DNA from: Phycisphaerae bacterium
GTDB taxonomy: Bacteria > Planctomycetota > Phycisphaerae > SM23-33
Length of the DNA: 32,407 nucleotides
NCBI GenBank assembly: GCA_021108335.1
Contig: JAIORC010000407.1
Span: 1-32,407 of the forward strand
Direction: 5' to 3'
How positions within the stretch are numbered: position 1 is the stretch's first letter; the number at the start of each line of letters is the position of its first letter. Positions 1-8,602 of the stretch are shown here, one piece after another. The notes beneath the pieces were generated by a model that was not told the origin of the DNA, ran no database searches, and worked only from the letters and a program-made list of their open reading frames with translations. A program made the translations under genes and the position numbers.

Positions 1-1
1 G

Positions 2-55
2 CCGTTCGACCAGTTGATACTCCAAACCCTGCGGCAGGCCGGCGTGCTGGGGTAA
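2..55 (+). CDS. C-terminal end of a truncated upstream CDS (reads PFDQLILQTLRQAGVLG*)
   Basis: Frame open from the window edge to TAA at 53-55; too short to identify. Confidence 0.35.
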   Translation, partial: PFDQLILQTLRQAGVLG

Positions 56-84
56 TTTCCGCGCGAGCAATTTTCCGTGATATT

Positions 85-108
85 GGGTGGCCCCCTGGGG
101 GAGGGATG
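85..108 (+). repeat. Core D element (GGGTGGCCCCCTGGGGGAGGGATG)
   Basis: Matches copies at 2716-2740 (reverse), 14142-14165 and 18282-18305. Confidence 0.75.
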
Positions 109-116
109 CGAAACAA

Positions 117-140
117 CATGCTTCTGCAAGCAGAAGCATG
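117..140. repeat. Core A palindrome CATGCTTCTGC-AA-GCAGAAGCATG
   Basis: 11-bp perfect arms; followed by GCACCCG. Confidence 0.9.
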
Positions 141-344
141 GCACCCGACATCGAGTGAAATAGATGGTGGGGTGCCGTGACGGGAGCGAAGCTTTCAGCC
201 ACGATGTCTGCTATTGCGTCAGTTTCGTAATATTTTGTGGCATGGGTTTGTAACCTGTGTTATAGACGCAGATTGAGAACATGTGTTACTCACGGATTCA
301 ACATCGACAGGGTGTGGGTTTGTACTTCAAACGCAAAGGAAGAC

Positions 345-1394
345 ATGATGAAAAAATTGGCGATTCTGGTAGTGGCGGTGGTGATGGTAGCCGGTGTGGA
401 AATGGCGTCGGGCGCAGCTCCGGGGTTTTTAAAATCCTATGCCAAAGCTCAGGCGCAGGCGAAAAAGGAAAACAAGCCCATCTATCTGCACTTTACCACT
501 AGTTGGTGCGGCTGGTGCAAGAAAATTGAAAACGACATCTACAAGAATCCCGCGGGCAAGAAGGCCCTGGTGGGTTTTGTCTGCGCGAGCCTGGATTGTA
601 CGACTCCTCGTGGCAAAGCCCCGACCGGCGAAGCTAAGATCAATATCGGTCTGATGAAAAAGTTTGGCGGAAGTGGGTATCCGTTTCTTGTAATAACGAC
701 GCCGGATGGGGTTTTGCTGGATAAATTCAGCGGGTACAGGCCCCTTGCCGAGTTCAAAAAAGTCCTCGCAAAGGCGGAAGCGAAGTTCAAAAAGTATCAG
801 GAATTCCAAGCCTACGCAGCCAAGGCGGATAAGAAAAGCCTGGAATACAACGTCAAGGCGTTGGAATTCTACAGTGAGATTGGTTCCTGGAGCAAGGCTG
901 CCCAGGCAGCGGCTGTCCTGAAGAAGCTTGACCCCAAGGGCGAGAAAGCCGATCCGGCCAAGGTTAATTTTGCTTTGTACGTACAGGCTGCCCAAGCCTC
1001 AAAAAAAGTCAGTCAAAAGAAAATGCGGGAACTTGAGCAGGCGGTAATCAAAGCCGACCCGGACAATAAAAAAGGTTACATGGAGAAGGTCTGTTGGGCC
1101 AAGGCTCTGATGTTGTTCCAAACCGCCCAACAAACCCGCAGCAAGCAGGGACAAAAAGTAATGCTCCAGCAGATAGCAGCGACGCTTACGGACCTCACGA
1201 AAAAGGCAAAGAAACTGAAATATGGCGAGAACGTTTATTCGCTGCTTGGTTTTGCCTACGCGAATCTCGATGAATTCGACAAAGCTACCGCCACATACGA
1301 GAAATTGCTGACAATGGTGCCCAAGGACAGCAAGCGAGCGAAGGACATCGCCAAGTCCCTGGAGAATCTGAAACAGGCAAAGGCGAAGCAATAG
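345..1394 (+). CDS. Secreted thioredoxin-fold protein (WCGWCKK motif) with C-terminal TPR-like region
   Basis: Start MMKKLAILVVAVVMVAG signal peptide (ATG at 345, inside the ORF listed from 237); HFTTSWCGWCKKIENDIY thioredoxin-like active site; helical repeats at C-terminus. Confidence 0.85.
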   Translation: MMKKLAILVVAVVMVAGVEMASGAAPGFLKSYAKAQAQAKKENKPIYLHFTTSWCGWCKKIENDIYKNPAGKKALVGFVCASLDCTTPRGKAPTGEAKINIGLMKKFGGSGYPFLVITTPDGVLLDKFSGYRPLAEFKKVLAKAEAKFKKYQEFQAYAAKADKKSLEYNVKALEFYSEIGSWSKAAQAAAVLKKLDPKGEKADPAKVNFALYVQAAQASKKVSQKKMRELEQAVIKADPDNKKGYMEKVCWAKALMLFQTAQQTRSKQGQKVMLQQIAATLTDLTKKAKKLKYGENVYSLLGFAYANLDEFDKATATYEKLLTMVPKDSKRAKDIAKSLENLKQAKAKQ

Positions 1395-1441
1395 CAGAAA
1401 AACAAAGCCGCCGAAAAGGACAAATCAAAGTAAGGCGATTT

Positions 1442-2686
1442 TCAGGTTGTGTAATCGGCGTTGATTGCTATGTATTCCCGGCTTAGGTCGCAGGTCAGGG
1501 CGGTGAATTTGCCTTGTCCGAGTCCGAGGTTGCAGTCGATTTTCACTGTATCGCCGGCCATCAGGCTTGACGCCTTTTTTGCGGAGAATTTGCACCCCAT
1601 ACCGCGTGCGAAAACCTTTACGAACTCATCTTCGGCGTTTTGCCTACGGCTGGGCGGTTGTCCGCCGATGCGTATGGTGAGTTTCTCCGCGACGACTTTG
1701 GCTGCCGATTTGCCCAGAGCCATCGCTATTCTGCCCCAGTTGGGGTCAGCGCCGTGGACGGCGGTTTTTACCAGCGGGCTGTTGGCCACGGACTTGGCGG
1801 CGACTTCCGCTTCGGCGTCGGTTCTCGCCCCGCGAACGATAACTTCCACCAGACGGGTAGCTCCTTCGCCGTCGGCGACGACCGATCGGGCCAATTCTCC
1901 GCAGACTTCGGCGAGGGCGGCTGCGAATTTGCGATAGGCTGCCGTGCCGGGTTGAATGGTCTTATTTCCTGCCAGGCCGCTCGCCAAGACGGCTACCACG
2001 TCGGAGGTGCTCTGGTCGCTGTCGACGGTTATCGCGTTGAACGTGCCGGCGACGGCCTGCCGTAGGGCCTTTCGCAGAACCGTCGGGGCGATTTTCGCAT
2101 CGGTGGTAATCACCGCGATCATTGTCGCCATCGACGGGGCGATCATGCCCGAACCCTTGACGATACCGCCCAGCCGTACCTCCCGGCTGGCTATGCGAGT
2201 CTGCACGAATGCGGACTTGGCCCGCAGGTCGGTGGTGAGGATTGCCTCTGCGACGTCGCCGTCGTTCCGCAGGCTGAGGGTTGCCCCGGCGGCTGCGATG
2301 CCTTTTTTGACTTTCGCCATCGGCAGGGGGTGTCCGATTATGCCCGTCGAGGCGACCAGCACTTCCTGGGCTTCGGCGTCGAGGATTTTCGCCGTCAGAC
2401 CAGCCATCGTCTCGGTGTCTTTAAGCCCAGTCTTGCCGGTGCAGACGTTGCTGTTGCCCGCGTTAATCACCATGCCGCGAACCTTCCCGCAGCCTCGCGG
2501 TAAAATGTGGCGAATCCATTGGATCGGCGCGCCGGTGATCTGGTTGGACGTGGTAACCACTGCTGCCGACACTTCAGCCCGGCCTGCGATAATAGCTAGA
2601 TCTTTCTTGCCCGAAGGTTTAATCCCGCAGGCGGTCGCACCGGCGACAAAACCCTTCGGCAACGTAATATGACGTACAAAACTCAT
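1442..2686 (-). CDS. argJ: Glutamate N-acetyltransferase / amino-acid acetyltransferase ArgJ
   Basis: Typical ArgJ motifs: FVAGATACGIKPSGKKDLA N-terminus, VKGSGMIAPSMATMIAVITTDA, autoproteolysis-type TVDSDQSTSD, HGADPNWGRIAMALG. Confidence 0.95.
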   Translation of the reverse strand: MSFVRHITLPKGFVAGATACGIKPSGKKDLAIIAGRAEVSAAVVTTSNQITGAPIQWIRHILPRGCGKVRGMVINAGNSNVCTGKTGLKDTETMAGLTAKILDAEAQEVLVASTGIIGHPLPMAKVKKGIAAAGATLSLRNDGDVAEAILTTDLRAKSAFVQTRIASREVRLGGIVKGSGMIAPSMATMIAVITTDAKIAPTVLRKALRQAVAGTFNAITVDSDQSTSDVVAVLASGLAGNKTIQPGTAAYRKFAAALAEVCGELARSVVADGEGATRLVEVIVRGARTDAEAEVAAKSVANSPLVKTAVHGADPNWGRIAMALGKSAAKVVAEKLTIRIGGQPPSRRQNAEDEFVKVFARGMGCKFSAKKASSLMAGDTVKIDCNLGLGQGKFTALTCDLSREYIAINADYTT

Positions 2687-2715
2687 TGCTGTTCCTCATT
2701 ATACTGTTTTCGCCA

Positions 2716-2740
2716 TTCATCCCCCAAGGGGCCACCCAAC
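2716..2740 (-). repeat. Core D element, reverse orientation
   Basis: TTCATCCCCCAAGGGGCCACCCAAC. Confidence 0.8.
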
Positions 2741-2783
2741 AATTACAATTTCTGCGCCATCCCTCATGGCGGGACGAAAAACA

Positions 2784-2813
2784 CATGGTCCCCAGGGGAC
2801 CATGCCACCCAAC
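2784..2813. repeat. Core F palindrome CATGGTCCCC-A-GGGGACCATG + CCACCCAAC
   Basis: Perfect 10-bp arms with the shared family edge. Confidence 0.85.
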
Positions 2814-2828
2814 AACTATATATTTGCC

Positions 2829-2938
2829 GTAGGGTGGGTGCTCCCACCCACGTGGTTTTCACACGATTCTCAATTCCGTTGTTTCTGCCTGGTTCGCCGC
2901 GTGGGTGAACCTGCCTTCGGCAGAACCACCCACCCTAC
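2829..2938. repeat. Core E compound inverted repeat (TAGGGTGGGT ... ACCCACCCTA)
   Basis: Outer inverted repeat enclosing GTGGGTGCTCCCACCCAC and GTGGGTGAACCTGCC-TTC-GGCAGAACCACCCAC. Confidence 0.8.
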
Positions 2939-2961
2939 ATGCCGTCCAGCGCGTTGTTTTT

Positions 2962-2989
2962 TAGTCATTAGACATTAGTCATTAGACAT
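2962..2989. repeat. 14-nt tandem duplication TAGTCATTAGACAT x2
   Basis: Two exact adjacent copies. Confidence 0.9.
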
Positions 2990-2990
2990 T

Positions 2991-3008
2991 GTGGGTGCTC
3001 CCACCCAC
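2991..3008. repeat. Core E palindrome GTGGGTGCTCCCACCCAC
   Basis: Identical to 2834-2851. Confidence 0.85.
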
Positions 3009-3015
3009 AGTTTTC

Positions 3016-4044
3016 CTAATACAATCCCATGTCTTCTTTGAGGCCGAACATGATGTTCATGTTCTGGATGGCTTGGGTGGACGCGCCCTTTAACAGGTTG
3101 TCAATGGCGGCGAATATCATCACCTTACCCTTGGCCAGCCGGGCGGTTACGTCGCAGAAATTCGTGTCGGCTACGTACTTCGTCGCCGGTATGACATCTG
3201 TCCGCACGCGGACGAACGGCTTGTCGGCGTAGGCAGCCTGCAGGGTCTCGATGAGTTTTTCTTCCGTCGCGCCGCCGGCGGGGTTGGCGTAGATGCTGCA
3301 CAACATGCCGCGATCCATCGGGCACAGGTGCGGCACGAACACCACGGCTGGTTCCTTGCCGCTGAGCGTCGCGAGCACCTGCTCCATTTCGGGCATGTGG
3401 CGATGGCTGGCGATTTTGTACGGCTCGAAGTTCTCGTTCCGTTCCGGGAAGTGTTGGGCCAGCGACGGCGAGCGGCCTGCCCCGGTAATCCCGCTTATCG
3501 CGTTGACGACGATGTCAGCCGGTTCGATCAGCCCGGCAGCCAGCAGCGGCGCGATCGCCAGAATCGCGCAAGTAGGGTAACAGCCGGGATTTGCCACGAG
3601 GTTCGCGCCGGCGATCTTGTCGGCGAAGAATTCCGGCAGGCCGTAGACTGCATCGGCCAGGCCGGCTGGGTCGGTGTGCGGGCAGTACCATTGCTCGTAC
3701 ACGGCGGCGTCGGCGAGCCGATAATCCGCGGACCAGTCGATAACACGCAGGCCGAGTGCTCGCAGGTCCGGCACGTAGCTCATGGCGACTTTGTGCGGTA
3801 CGCAGAGCATAGCCAGGTCGGCATTGCATTCGGCGACTGCCTGTGGGCTGTACGGCTGCTGGGTCAGGTTTGTCTGCCCGGACAGCATGGGGTGGATTTC
3901 GTCAATCGGGCCGATATTGCTCGAACCGAACAGCCCGACGACCTCGGCAGCCTCGTGCCGCTCCAGCCAACGCAAGGTCTCCAGACCCGTGTACCCGCTG
4001 CCGCCGATCAACACGATTCGAATTGGTTTTTCCGATGAATACAT
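3016..4044 (-). CDS. argC: N-acetyl-gamma-glutamyl-phosphate reductase ArgC
   Basis: IRIVLIGGSGYTGLETLRWLERH Rossmann motif; VANPGCYPTCAILAIAPLL active-site Cys; upstream of argJ on the same strand. Start taken at the internal ATG (MYSSEKP). Confidence 0.95.
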   Translation of the reverse strand: MYSSEKPIRIVLIGGSGYTGLETLRWLERHEAAEVVGLFGSSNIGPIDEIHPMLSGQTNLTQQPYSPQAVAECNADLAMLCVPHKVAMSYVPDLRALGLRVIDWSADYRLADAAVYEQWYCPHTDPAGLADAVYGLPEFFADKIAGANLVANPGCYPTCAILAIAPLLAAGLIEPADIVVNAISGITGAGRSPSLAQHFPERNENFEPYKIASHRHMPEMEQVLATLSGKEPAVVFVPHLCPMDRGMLCSIYANPAGGATEEKLIETLQAAYADKPFVRVRTDVIPATKYVADTNFCDVTARLAKGKVMIFAAIDNLLKGASTQAIQNMNIMFGLKEDMGLY

Positions 4045-4100
4045 AATGCCGCCCTCTTTACGATTACCCACTATTGTTCACTGTTCTCATGGCCGGGTGC

Positions 4101-4124
4101 CATGCTTCTGCTTGCAGAAGCATG
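4101..4124. repeat. Core A palindrome, centre TT
   Basis: CATGCTTCTGCTTGCAGAAGCATG, preceded by GGGTGC. Confidence 0.9.
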
Positions 4125-4141
4125 CCTGTTACGGACTCCAT

Positions 4142-4180
4142 CATGGCGACCCCTGCGGTGTCGCCATGCCACCCAACAAC
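4142..4180. repeat. Core B palindrome CATGGCGACCCCTGCGGTGTCGCCATG + CCACCCAAC edge
   Basis: 27-nt core (4142-4168) identical at 8451-8477 and 8636-8662. Confidence 0.9.
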
Positions 4181-4207
4181 TTTTTTTCGATTGTTGACAC
4201 AAAATCG

Positions 4208-4249
4208 AAAAATAAAAAAAGCCCCAGCACCTTTCTCGGGCACCGGGGC
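4208..4249 (-). terminator. Rho-independent terminator after rpsI
   Basis: On the minus strand: GCCCCGGTGCC-cgagaaa-GGTGCTGGGGC followed by TTTTTTTATTTTT. Confidence 0.8.
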
Positions 4250-4274
4250 GTTGGTGTTTGTTGATCCAGGTGGC

Positions 4275-4781
4275 TTAACGCTTGGAGAACTGGAAGCGTT
4301 TGCGTGCTCCGGGCTGGCCGGGTTTCTTCCGTTCTTTCATGCGTGCGTCGCGGGTCATCAGGCCTTTGTCTCTGAGTTCCTGATCGACTTCCGGCATGTG
4401 CTTGGACAGCGCCCTTGCCAGACCCAGCAAGACAGCCCCGGCCTGTCCGGTCGAACCACCGCCGCCGACGTTTACAAAAACGTCGTAGCTGGCCATCATG
4501 CCCAGCGTCTTCAGCGGCGAAATAACGGCTTCCTGATCGCGAAGCTGCGTGAAGTAGGCGTTGGCCTCTCGCTTGTTGACCAGGAATTTGCCCGTGCCCG
4601 GTTTGATGCGAACCCGCGCGACCGAGGCTTTGCGTCGGCCCGTGCCCCAGATGTAGTGCGTACCTTCGGGCAGTGGCGGTGCGGTGCGGGTGGCCTCCTT
4701 GGGGGCAGGCTTATCGCTTTTTACTTCGGCGACTACTACTTCGTCGGCGGTTTCCTGGTTATTTTCGTTTGCCTCTGTCAT
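4275..4781 (-). CDS. rpsI: 30S ribosomal protein S9
   Basis: YIWGTGRRKASVARVRIKPGTGKFLVN ... GLARALSKHMPE ... KERKKPGQPGARKRFQFSKR; acidic N-terminal extension. Confidence 0.97.
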   Translation of the reverse strand: MTEANENNQETADEVVVAEVKSDKPAPKEATRTAPPLPEGTHYIWGTGRRKASVARVRIKPGTGKFLVNKREANAYFTQLRDQEAVISPLKTLGMMASYDVFVNVGGGGSTGQAGAVLLGLARALSKHMPEVDQELRDKGLMTRDARMKERKKPGQPGARKRFQFSKR

Positions 4782-4829
4782 TCTCACTCTTCCTGATGAA
4801 ATTCCGAAAAATTCGTTAGCGTTCTGCTG

Positions 4830-5267
4830 TTACAGGCTCAGCGGTTCGGGCTGCTGTGCCTGGTGACTGTGTTCTGATCCGACGTAGACCTTCAATTTCT
4901 TGATCATGGCCCGGCCCAGCTTGGTTTTGGGCAGCATCCGCCGGACAGCCTCGGTAAGTACCCGCTCGGGGTGCTTTTCGAGCATCTTCGTAGCGGTAAT
5001 TTCCTTCTGGCCGGAAGGATAGCCGCTATAGCGGCGATAAATCCGCTGGTCGGATTTGTTTGCGCCGGTCATCACGATTTTCTCGGCATTGATTACGATA
5101 ACGAAATCGCCGGTGTCCACGTGTGGTGTGTACTCGGGGCGATGCTTGCCTTGGAGGATCACCGCCAGCTTGGTCGCCAGACGGCCTACTACCTGATCCG
5201 CGGCGTCTACCAGATGCCATTTGGCGTTCACTTCGCCCGTTTTTGCCATGTAAGTTTTTGTTGCCAT
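4830..5267 (-). CDS. rplM: 50S ribosomal protein L13
   Basis: KWHLVDAADQVVGRLATKLAVILQGKHRPEYTPHVDTGDFVIVINAEKI; canonical rplM-rpsI order. Confidence 0.97.
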   Translation of the reverse strand: MATKTYMAKTGEVNAKWHLVDAADQVVGRLATKLAVILQGKHRPEYTPHVDTGDFVIVINAEKIVMTGANKSDQRIYRRYSGYPSGQKEITATKMLEKHPERVLTEAVRRMLPKTKLGRAMIKKLKVYVGSEHSHQAQQPEPLSL

Positions 5268-5343
5268 CAGTTTTTCCAGTTAAATCCGTTCCAAAATTCT
5301 GTTTGCCTTGAACTCAGGCTGCTTAAGCTATAAAGAGCCACAC

Positions 5344-5372
5344 ATTATGGAGATGTCGACAAATCCTGTCAA
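5344..5372 (-). promoter_or_regulatory. Sigma70-type promoter for rplM-rpsI
   Basis: Minus strand: TTGACA - 17 nt (GGATTTGTCGACATCTC) - CATAAT, about 80 nt upstream of rplM. Confidence 0.65.
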
Positions 5373-5620
5373 GCCCATTTCGTCAATTTATGGATTTTTC
5401 TCAAAATGTTTTGCCAGGCCCGGCAGGCGGGGGCGTTAATCGGATTTTTCCCGTTTTGAAAAGTTATCCATTTTTCTGGATGTCTGCTTGACTTTTTCCG
5501 CGAACTGGCCAAACTTGGATATATAAGACAAAGGTGATTCCCGTTTTGGCAGATCAGCCTCGGCTGATCTCCAGGGGAACCCAAATATACCGGATATTTT
5601 TATCGCGAAGGAGTTTCGGA

Positions 5621-6598
5621 GTGAAACGTTCAATTCATATCTCGACGGTAGTGTTGCTGCTTTTTGGCGGCATGGTTTTTTTCTCCGGTTGCGGAGAAAA
5701 AAGAACCATCTCGATCAGCTACACCAGGCCGGCTGTTCAAAAAATTCCCGCTGACGTTCGCAAGATTGCCATAGTGCAGTTCGGCGCCAAGATAGGCACG
5801 GAGAAGAAGTGGGGCGAAATCGCCGCCGACGAACTTGCCTCGAAAATGAACGCCCTCAACGCCGAATTCCATCGCTATATCCTGTTTGATCGCAAACGGC
5901 TTGGCGTGTTGATGGACGAGCGGGACTTCCAGATGTCCATCACCGGCACGGATGAGGCTATCAAGCTTGGGAAAATCGCCAAAGTCGATGCCATGATCTA
6001 CGGAACTGTTACTGTTACCCATAAGGATTCCTTGAAAACGTACCAGAAATTCGATCCGATCGGGCGAACGATGGTATCGGCAACGCGCCTGTGGCGTACC
6101 GCCAGCGTTTCGGTCAATTTCACTATGGACGACATTCATACAACGCGGACACTTTCCAGCCGTAATATAACCCATGCGTTCGATTCCGAGAAAGACCGCG
6201 GCGGCTTCTCGATGTTCGGCGGGTCGGGCGGCAAGATCAAATCGACTGCCGTAATCTGCAACGAGTTGATCAACCGATGTGTTATGGAGTTCGTAGCCCG
6301 TATCAGCCCGCACTTTGTTACTTTCCGGGTACACCTGGAAAAAGGCAAGACCAAGGCGGTAAAGAATGGGAACAAGTATGCCTACGCCGGGGAATTCGCC
6401 GACGCCATAATGATGTACCGCAAAGGCCTGAACGAAAGGCCCGACGATTACGGGGCGATGTTCAACATGGGTGTGTGCTACGAGGCCCAGGCGAATCTGA
6501 AAGAAGCCCTGGAGTACTACAATCAGGCTCTGCAATACAAGACGGAAGACAAGTTCATAGTCGCTCGTCGCAGGGTACGATTGGAAGACCAGAAATAA
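5621..6598 (+). CDS. Lipoprotein with CsgG/LpoB-like domain and C-terminal TPR
   Basis: GTG start with GAAGGAG upstream; lipobox VFFSGC; VRKIAIVQFGAKIGTEKKWGEIAADELASKMNA...YILFDRKRLGVLMDERDFQ...KIAKVDAMIYGTVTVT is CsgG-like; YAYAGEFADAIMMYRKGLNERPDDYGAMFNMGVCYEAQANLKEALEYYNQAL is TPR. Confidence 0.8.
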   Translation: MKRSIHISTVVLLLFGGMVFFSGCGEKRTISISYTRPAVQKIPADVRKIAIVQFGAKIGTEKKWGEIAADELASKMNALNAEFHRYILFDRKRLGVLMDERDFQMSITGTDEAIKLGKIAKVDAMIYGTVTVTHKDSLKTYQKFDPIGRTMVSATRLWRTASVSVNFTMDDIHTTRTLSSRNITHAFDSEKDRGGFSMFGGSGGKIKSTAVICNELINRCVMEFVARISPHFVTFRVHLEKGKTKAVKNGNKYAYAGEFADAIMMYRKGLNERPDDYGAMFNMGVCYEAQANLKEALEYYNQALQYKTEDKFIVARRRVRLEDQK

Positions 6599-6709
6599 TC
6601 GGCTGTGTCAGCCGGGAAACCAGTTGCCGGGGCGGGGCTGGCATTGATTGCGAAAAACAGACCAGTCGGGTTTTGTATCGCCCGGCGAAACCAGAGTAAG
6701 GAGTCGCAA

Positions 6710-8089
6710 ATGAGTAAACACACGAAATTGCTGATTGTGCTGGTGAGTTTTGCAGTGGTCGGAGCCATGGCCGTGCCGGCGGTCGCCCAGGTGGCGAAGC
6801 CGAAAAATGCCGCCGAGGAGGCCAAACGCCTCGCGATGGGCGAGCGGGCTGCCCGTGCCGACGCCATCCGCAAACTTGGCGAGCGTATCCGCGGGCTGAG
6901 GATCACATCCTCGACTACCGTACAGGATTTCGTTGCCGAAAATGACACTATAGAGACAGACCTCAATGCGTTTCTTAAAGGTATGAAGCAGGAAGGCAAG
7001 TGCAAGGTAGACGAGGATGGCGTGGTTACCTGCAGGATGTCGGTTACGCTGAAGACGGTCGAGACGACGCTCAAGAGAATATACACCGCCCGCTACAAGG
7101 GCGACAAGGTCAAGATCAACGATTTCAACAAAATGACGCAGGTCAACAAGTTCAACAAGATTGAGGTTGTCGGCCAGGGCGTGCTGAAGTCTGAATCTGC
7201 CGCCGCCCCGATAGTGCCAGCAGCCGCAGGCCCGGCAGGCGTGCGGCGATCCACACTGCCGCCGTTCTGGAAGAAGCACATTCCTGCCGGGTTCCGCGCT
7301 CAGGCCAAGACGGGAGCCGAGCGTGCCGCCCGTGTCGATGCCATGCGGCGGCTGGCCGAGCGGATCAAGGGCGTGAGGATTACCTCTTCGACCACCGTGC
7401 AGGATTTCGTAACCGAATCTGACGAGATAAACGTTGATATGAGGCGGTTTCTGCGTGGCGCGAAGGAAATCGGCGTTCGTTACCGGCGGGACATACTGAT
7501 CTGCGAGGTCGAGATGCAGGTAACCCTCAAGACGGTCATTACCAATTTCAAGAGTTGGGTCGATACCCACTACAAGGGCGACCGCGTCAAGATCAAGCAG
7601 CTCCAGGAATACGTCCAGAAGGTTCGGTTCGACAAAATCAAGGAAATCGGTACGGGCGTGGTGAATCCCAAGTACGTTCAGCCGGCGATGGCCAAGAAGC
7701 AGGTGATTGTCGCGCAGGTTGCCTCGCAGCCGCCGGCATGGATTGTCGATACGCTGCGTGTAAAAGGCCGAGCTGCCGTGGACCCCAACGCAGCCAACCC
7801 CGCCCAGGCAAGGTTGGCGGCCTCTCGGGCCGCAGCCTTGGACGCCCGGCGTAAAATCGCCGAGAAACTCAATGGTTTGATGCTTTCCTCCAATTCTTCG
7901 GTGAAAAACTTCGCCGCACAAAGCGACAAAATCCAGGCCAGGATGCAGGCATTCCAGCAGAATGCCGCCGTTGTTGACGGCTCGGAGAAAATCGCCGACG
8001 GAGTTGTCACGGTAACCGTGGAAATGGACCTGAAACCCGTCTGGGACATGGTTGTATTCTATCGCCAGCAGGGTACCCCGCTGCCGTAA
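6710..8089 (+). CDS. Secreted protein with three tandem LPP20/FlgT-like modules
   Basis: MSKHTKLLIVLVSFAVVGAMAVPAVAQ signal peptide, GGAG upstream; three internal copies beginning GERAARADAIRKLGERIRGLRITSSTTVQDF / GAERAARVDAMRRLAERIKGVRITSSTTVQDF / ASRAAALDARRKIAEKLNGLMLSSNSSVKNF. Confidence 0.8.
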   Translation: MSKHTKLLIVLVSFAVVGAMAVPAVAQVAKPKNAAEEAKRLAMGERAARADAIRKLGERIRGLRITSSTTVQDFVAENDTIETDLNAFLKGMKQEGKCKVDEDGVVTCRMSVTLKTVETTLKRIYTARYKGDKVKINDFNKMTQVNKFNKIEVVGQGVLKSESAAAPIVPAAAGPAGVRRSTLPPFWKKHIPAGFRAQAKTGAERAARVDAMRRLAERIKGVRITSSTTVQDFVTESDEINVDMRRFLRGAKEIGVRYRRDILICEVEMQVTLKTVITNFKSWVDTHYKGDRVKIKQLQEYVQKVRFDKIKEIGTGVVNPKYVQPAMAKKQVIVAQVASQPPAWIVDTLRVKGRAAVDPNAANPAQARLAASRAAALDARRKIAEKLNGLMLSSNSSVKNFAAQSDKIQARMQAFQQNAAVVDGSEKIADGVVTVTVEMDLKPVWDMVVFYRQQGTPLP

Positions 8090-8135
8090 CGTCGCGGGGC
8101 CGTGAAATATCTGGAATAATAGATGGCAGGTGAAA

Positions 8136-8170
8136 ACAGGTTTGTAACCCCCTGGGGGTTTGTAACCTGT
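8136..8170. repeat. Core C/D composite ACAGGTTTGTAACCCCCTGGGGGTTTGTAACCTGT
   Basis: Duplicated GGTTTGTAACC around CCCCCTGGGGG. Confidence 0.8.
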
Positions 8171-8226
8171 GCTGCCGCTGTCTGAATTTGACAAACTACA
8201 CTGAAACCGTACGACAGGAGAAAAAC

Positions 8227-8379
8227 ATGTTTACAATCAAAAGAATCTTTTCGGTAGTGATGATCGTAGCCATGCTGGTTGTTACCGGTGTTGTGGTCGG
8301 TTGTGAAGAGGACGAAATAACAACCCACAAGTCCAAAACCACAACCACGAGCAAGACAAGCGAAGTAGTCGTTCCGTAA
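8227..8379 (+). CDS. Micro-lipoprotein (50 aa)
   Basis: AGGAG then ATG; MFTIKRIFSVVMIVAMLVVTGVVVGCEEDEITTHKSKTTTTSKTSEVVVP; signal peptide plus lipobox-like VVVGC and Thr/Ser/Lys-rich tail. Confidence 0.6.
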   Translation: MFTIKRIFSVVMIVAMLVVTGVVVGCEEDEITTHKSKTTTTSKTSEVVVP

Positions 8380-8413
8380 CAACCGTTGTGGGCGGCACAG
8401 ATTTGTCGGGTGC

Positions 8414-8437
8414 CATGCTTCTGCTCGCAGAAGCATG
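8414..8437. repeat. Core A palindrome, centre TC
   Basis: CATGCTTCTGCTCGCAGAAGCATG, preceded by GGGTGC. Confidence 0.9.
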
Positions 8438-8450
8438 TGTTCGGGTCCTT

Positions 8451-8477
8451 CATGGCGACCCCTGCGGTGTCGCCATG
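8451..8477. repeat. Core B palindrome
   Basis: Exact copy; followed by CCACCCG. Confidence 0.9.
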
Positions 8478-8508
8478 CCACCCGATTTGGCGGGAATTTT
8501 GTTTGGTG

Positions 8509-8545
8509 GCACAGGTTTGTAACCTCCTTGGGGGCAAGCCTGTGC
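8509..8545. repeat. Core C/D composite GCACAGGTTTGTAACC...CAAGCCTGTGC
   Basis: Inverted GCACAGG/CCTGTGC ends enclosing CCTCCTTGGGGG. Confidence 0.8.
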
Positions 8546-8567
8546 AATTTCCCACGATATCGGGTGG

Positions 8568-8602
8568 CATGGTTAGCCCGCATTTTTTGCGGGATAGCCA
8601 TG
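8568..8602. repeat. Core G palindrome CATGGTTAGCCCGCA-ttttt-TGCGGGATAGCCATG
   Basis: 15-nt arms with two mismatches; preceded by GGGTGG. Confidence 0.8.

Noticed and set aside
5488-5525. TTGACT ... TATATA as promoter for the CsgG-like gene
   Set aside because: Spacing is about 26 nt, too long for a standard sigma70 promoter.
6608-8194. 528-aa minus-strand ORF antisense to the triple-module protein
   Set aside because: The plus frame has a signal peptide, RBS and clear internal repeats; the antisense ORF is a by-product of GC-rich codon usage.
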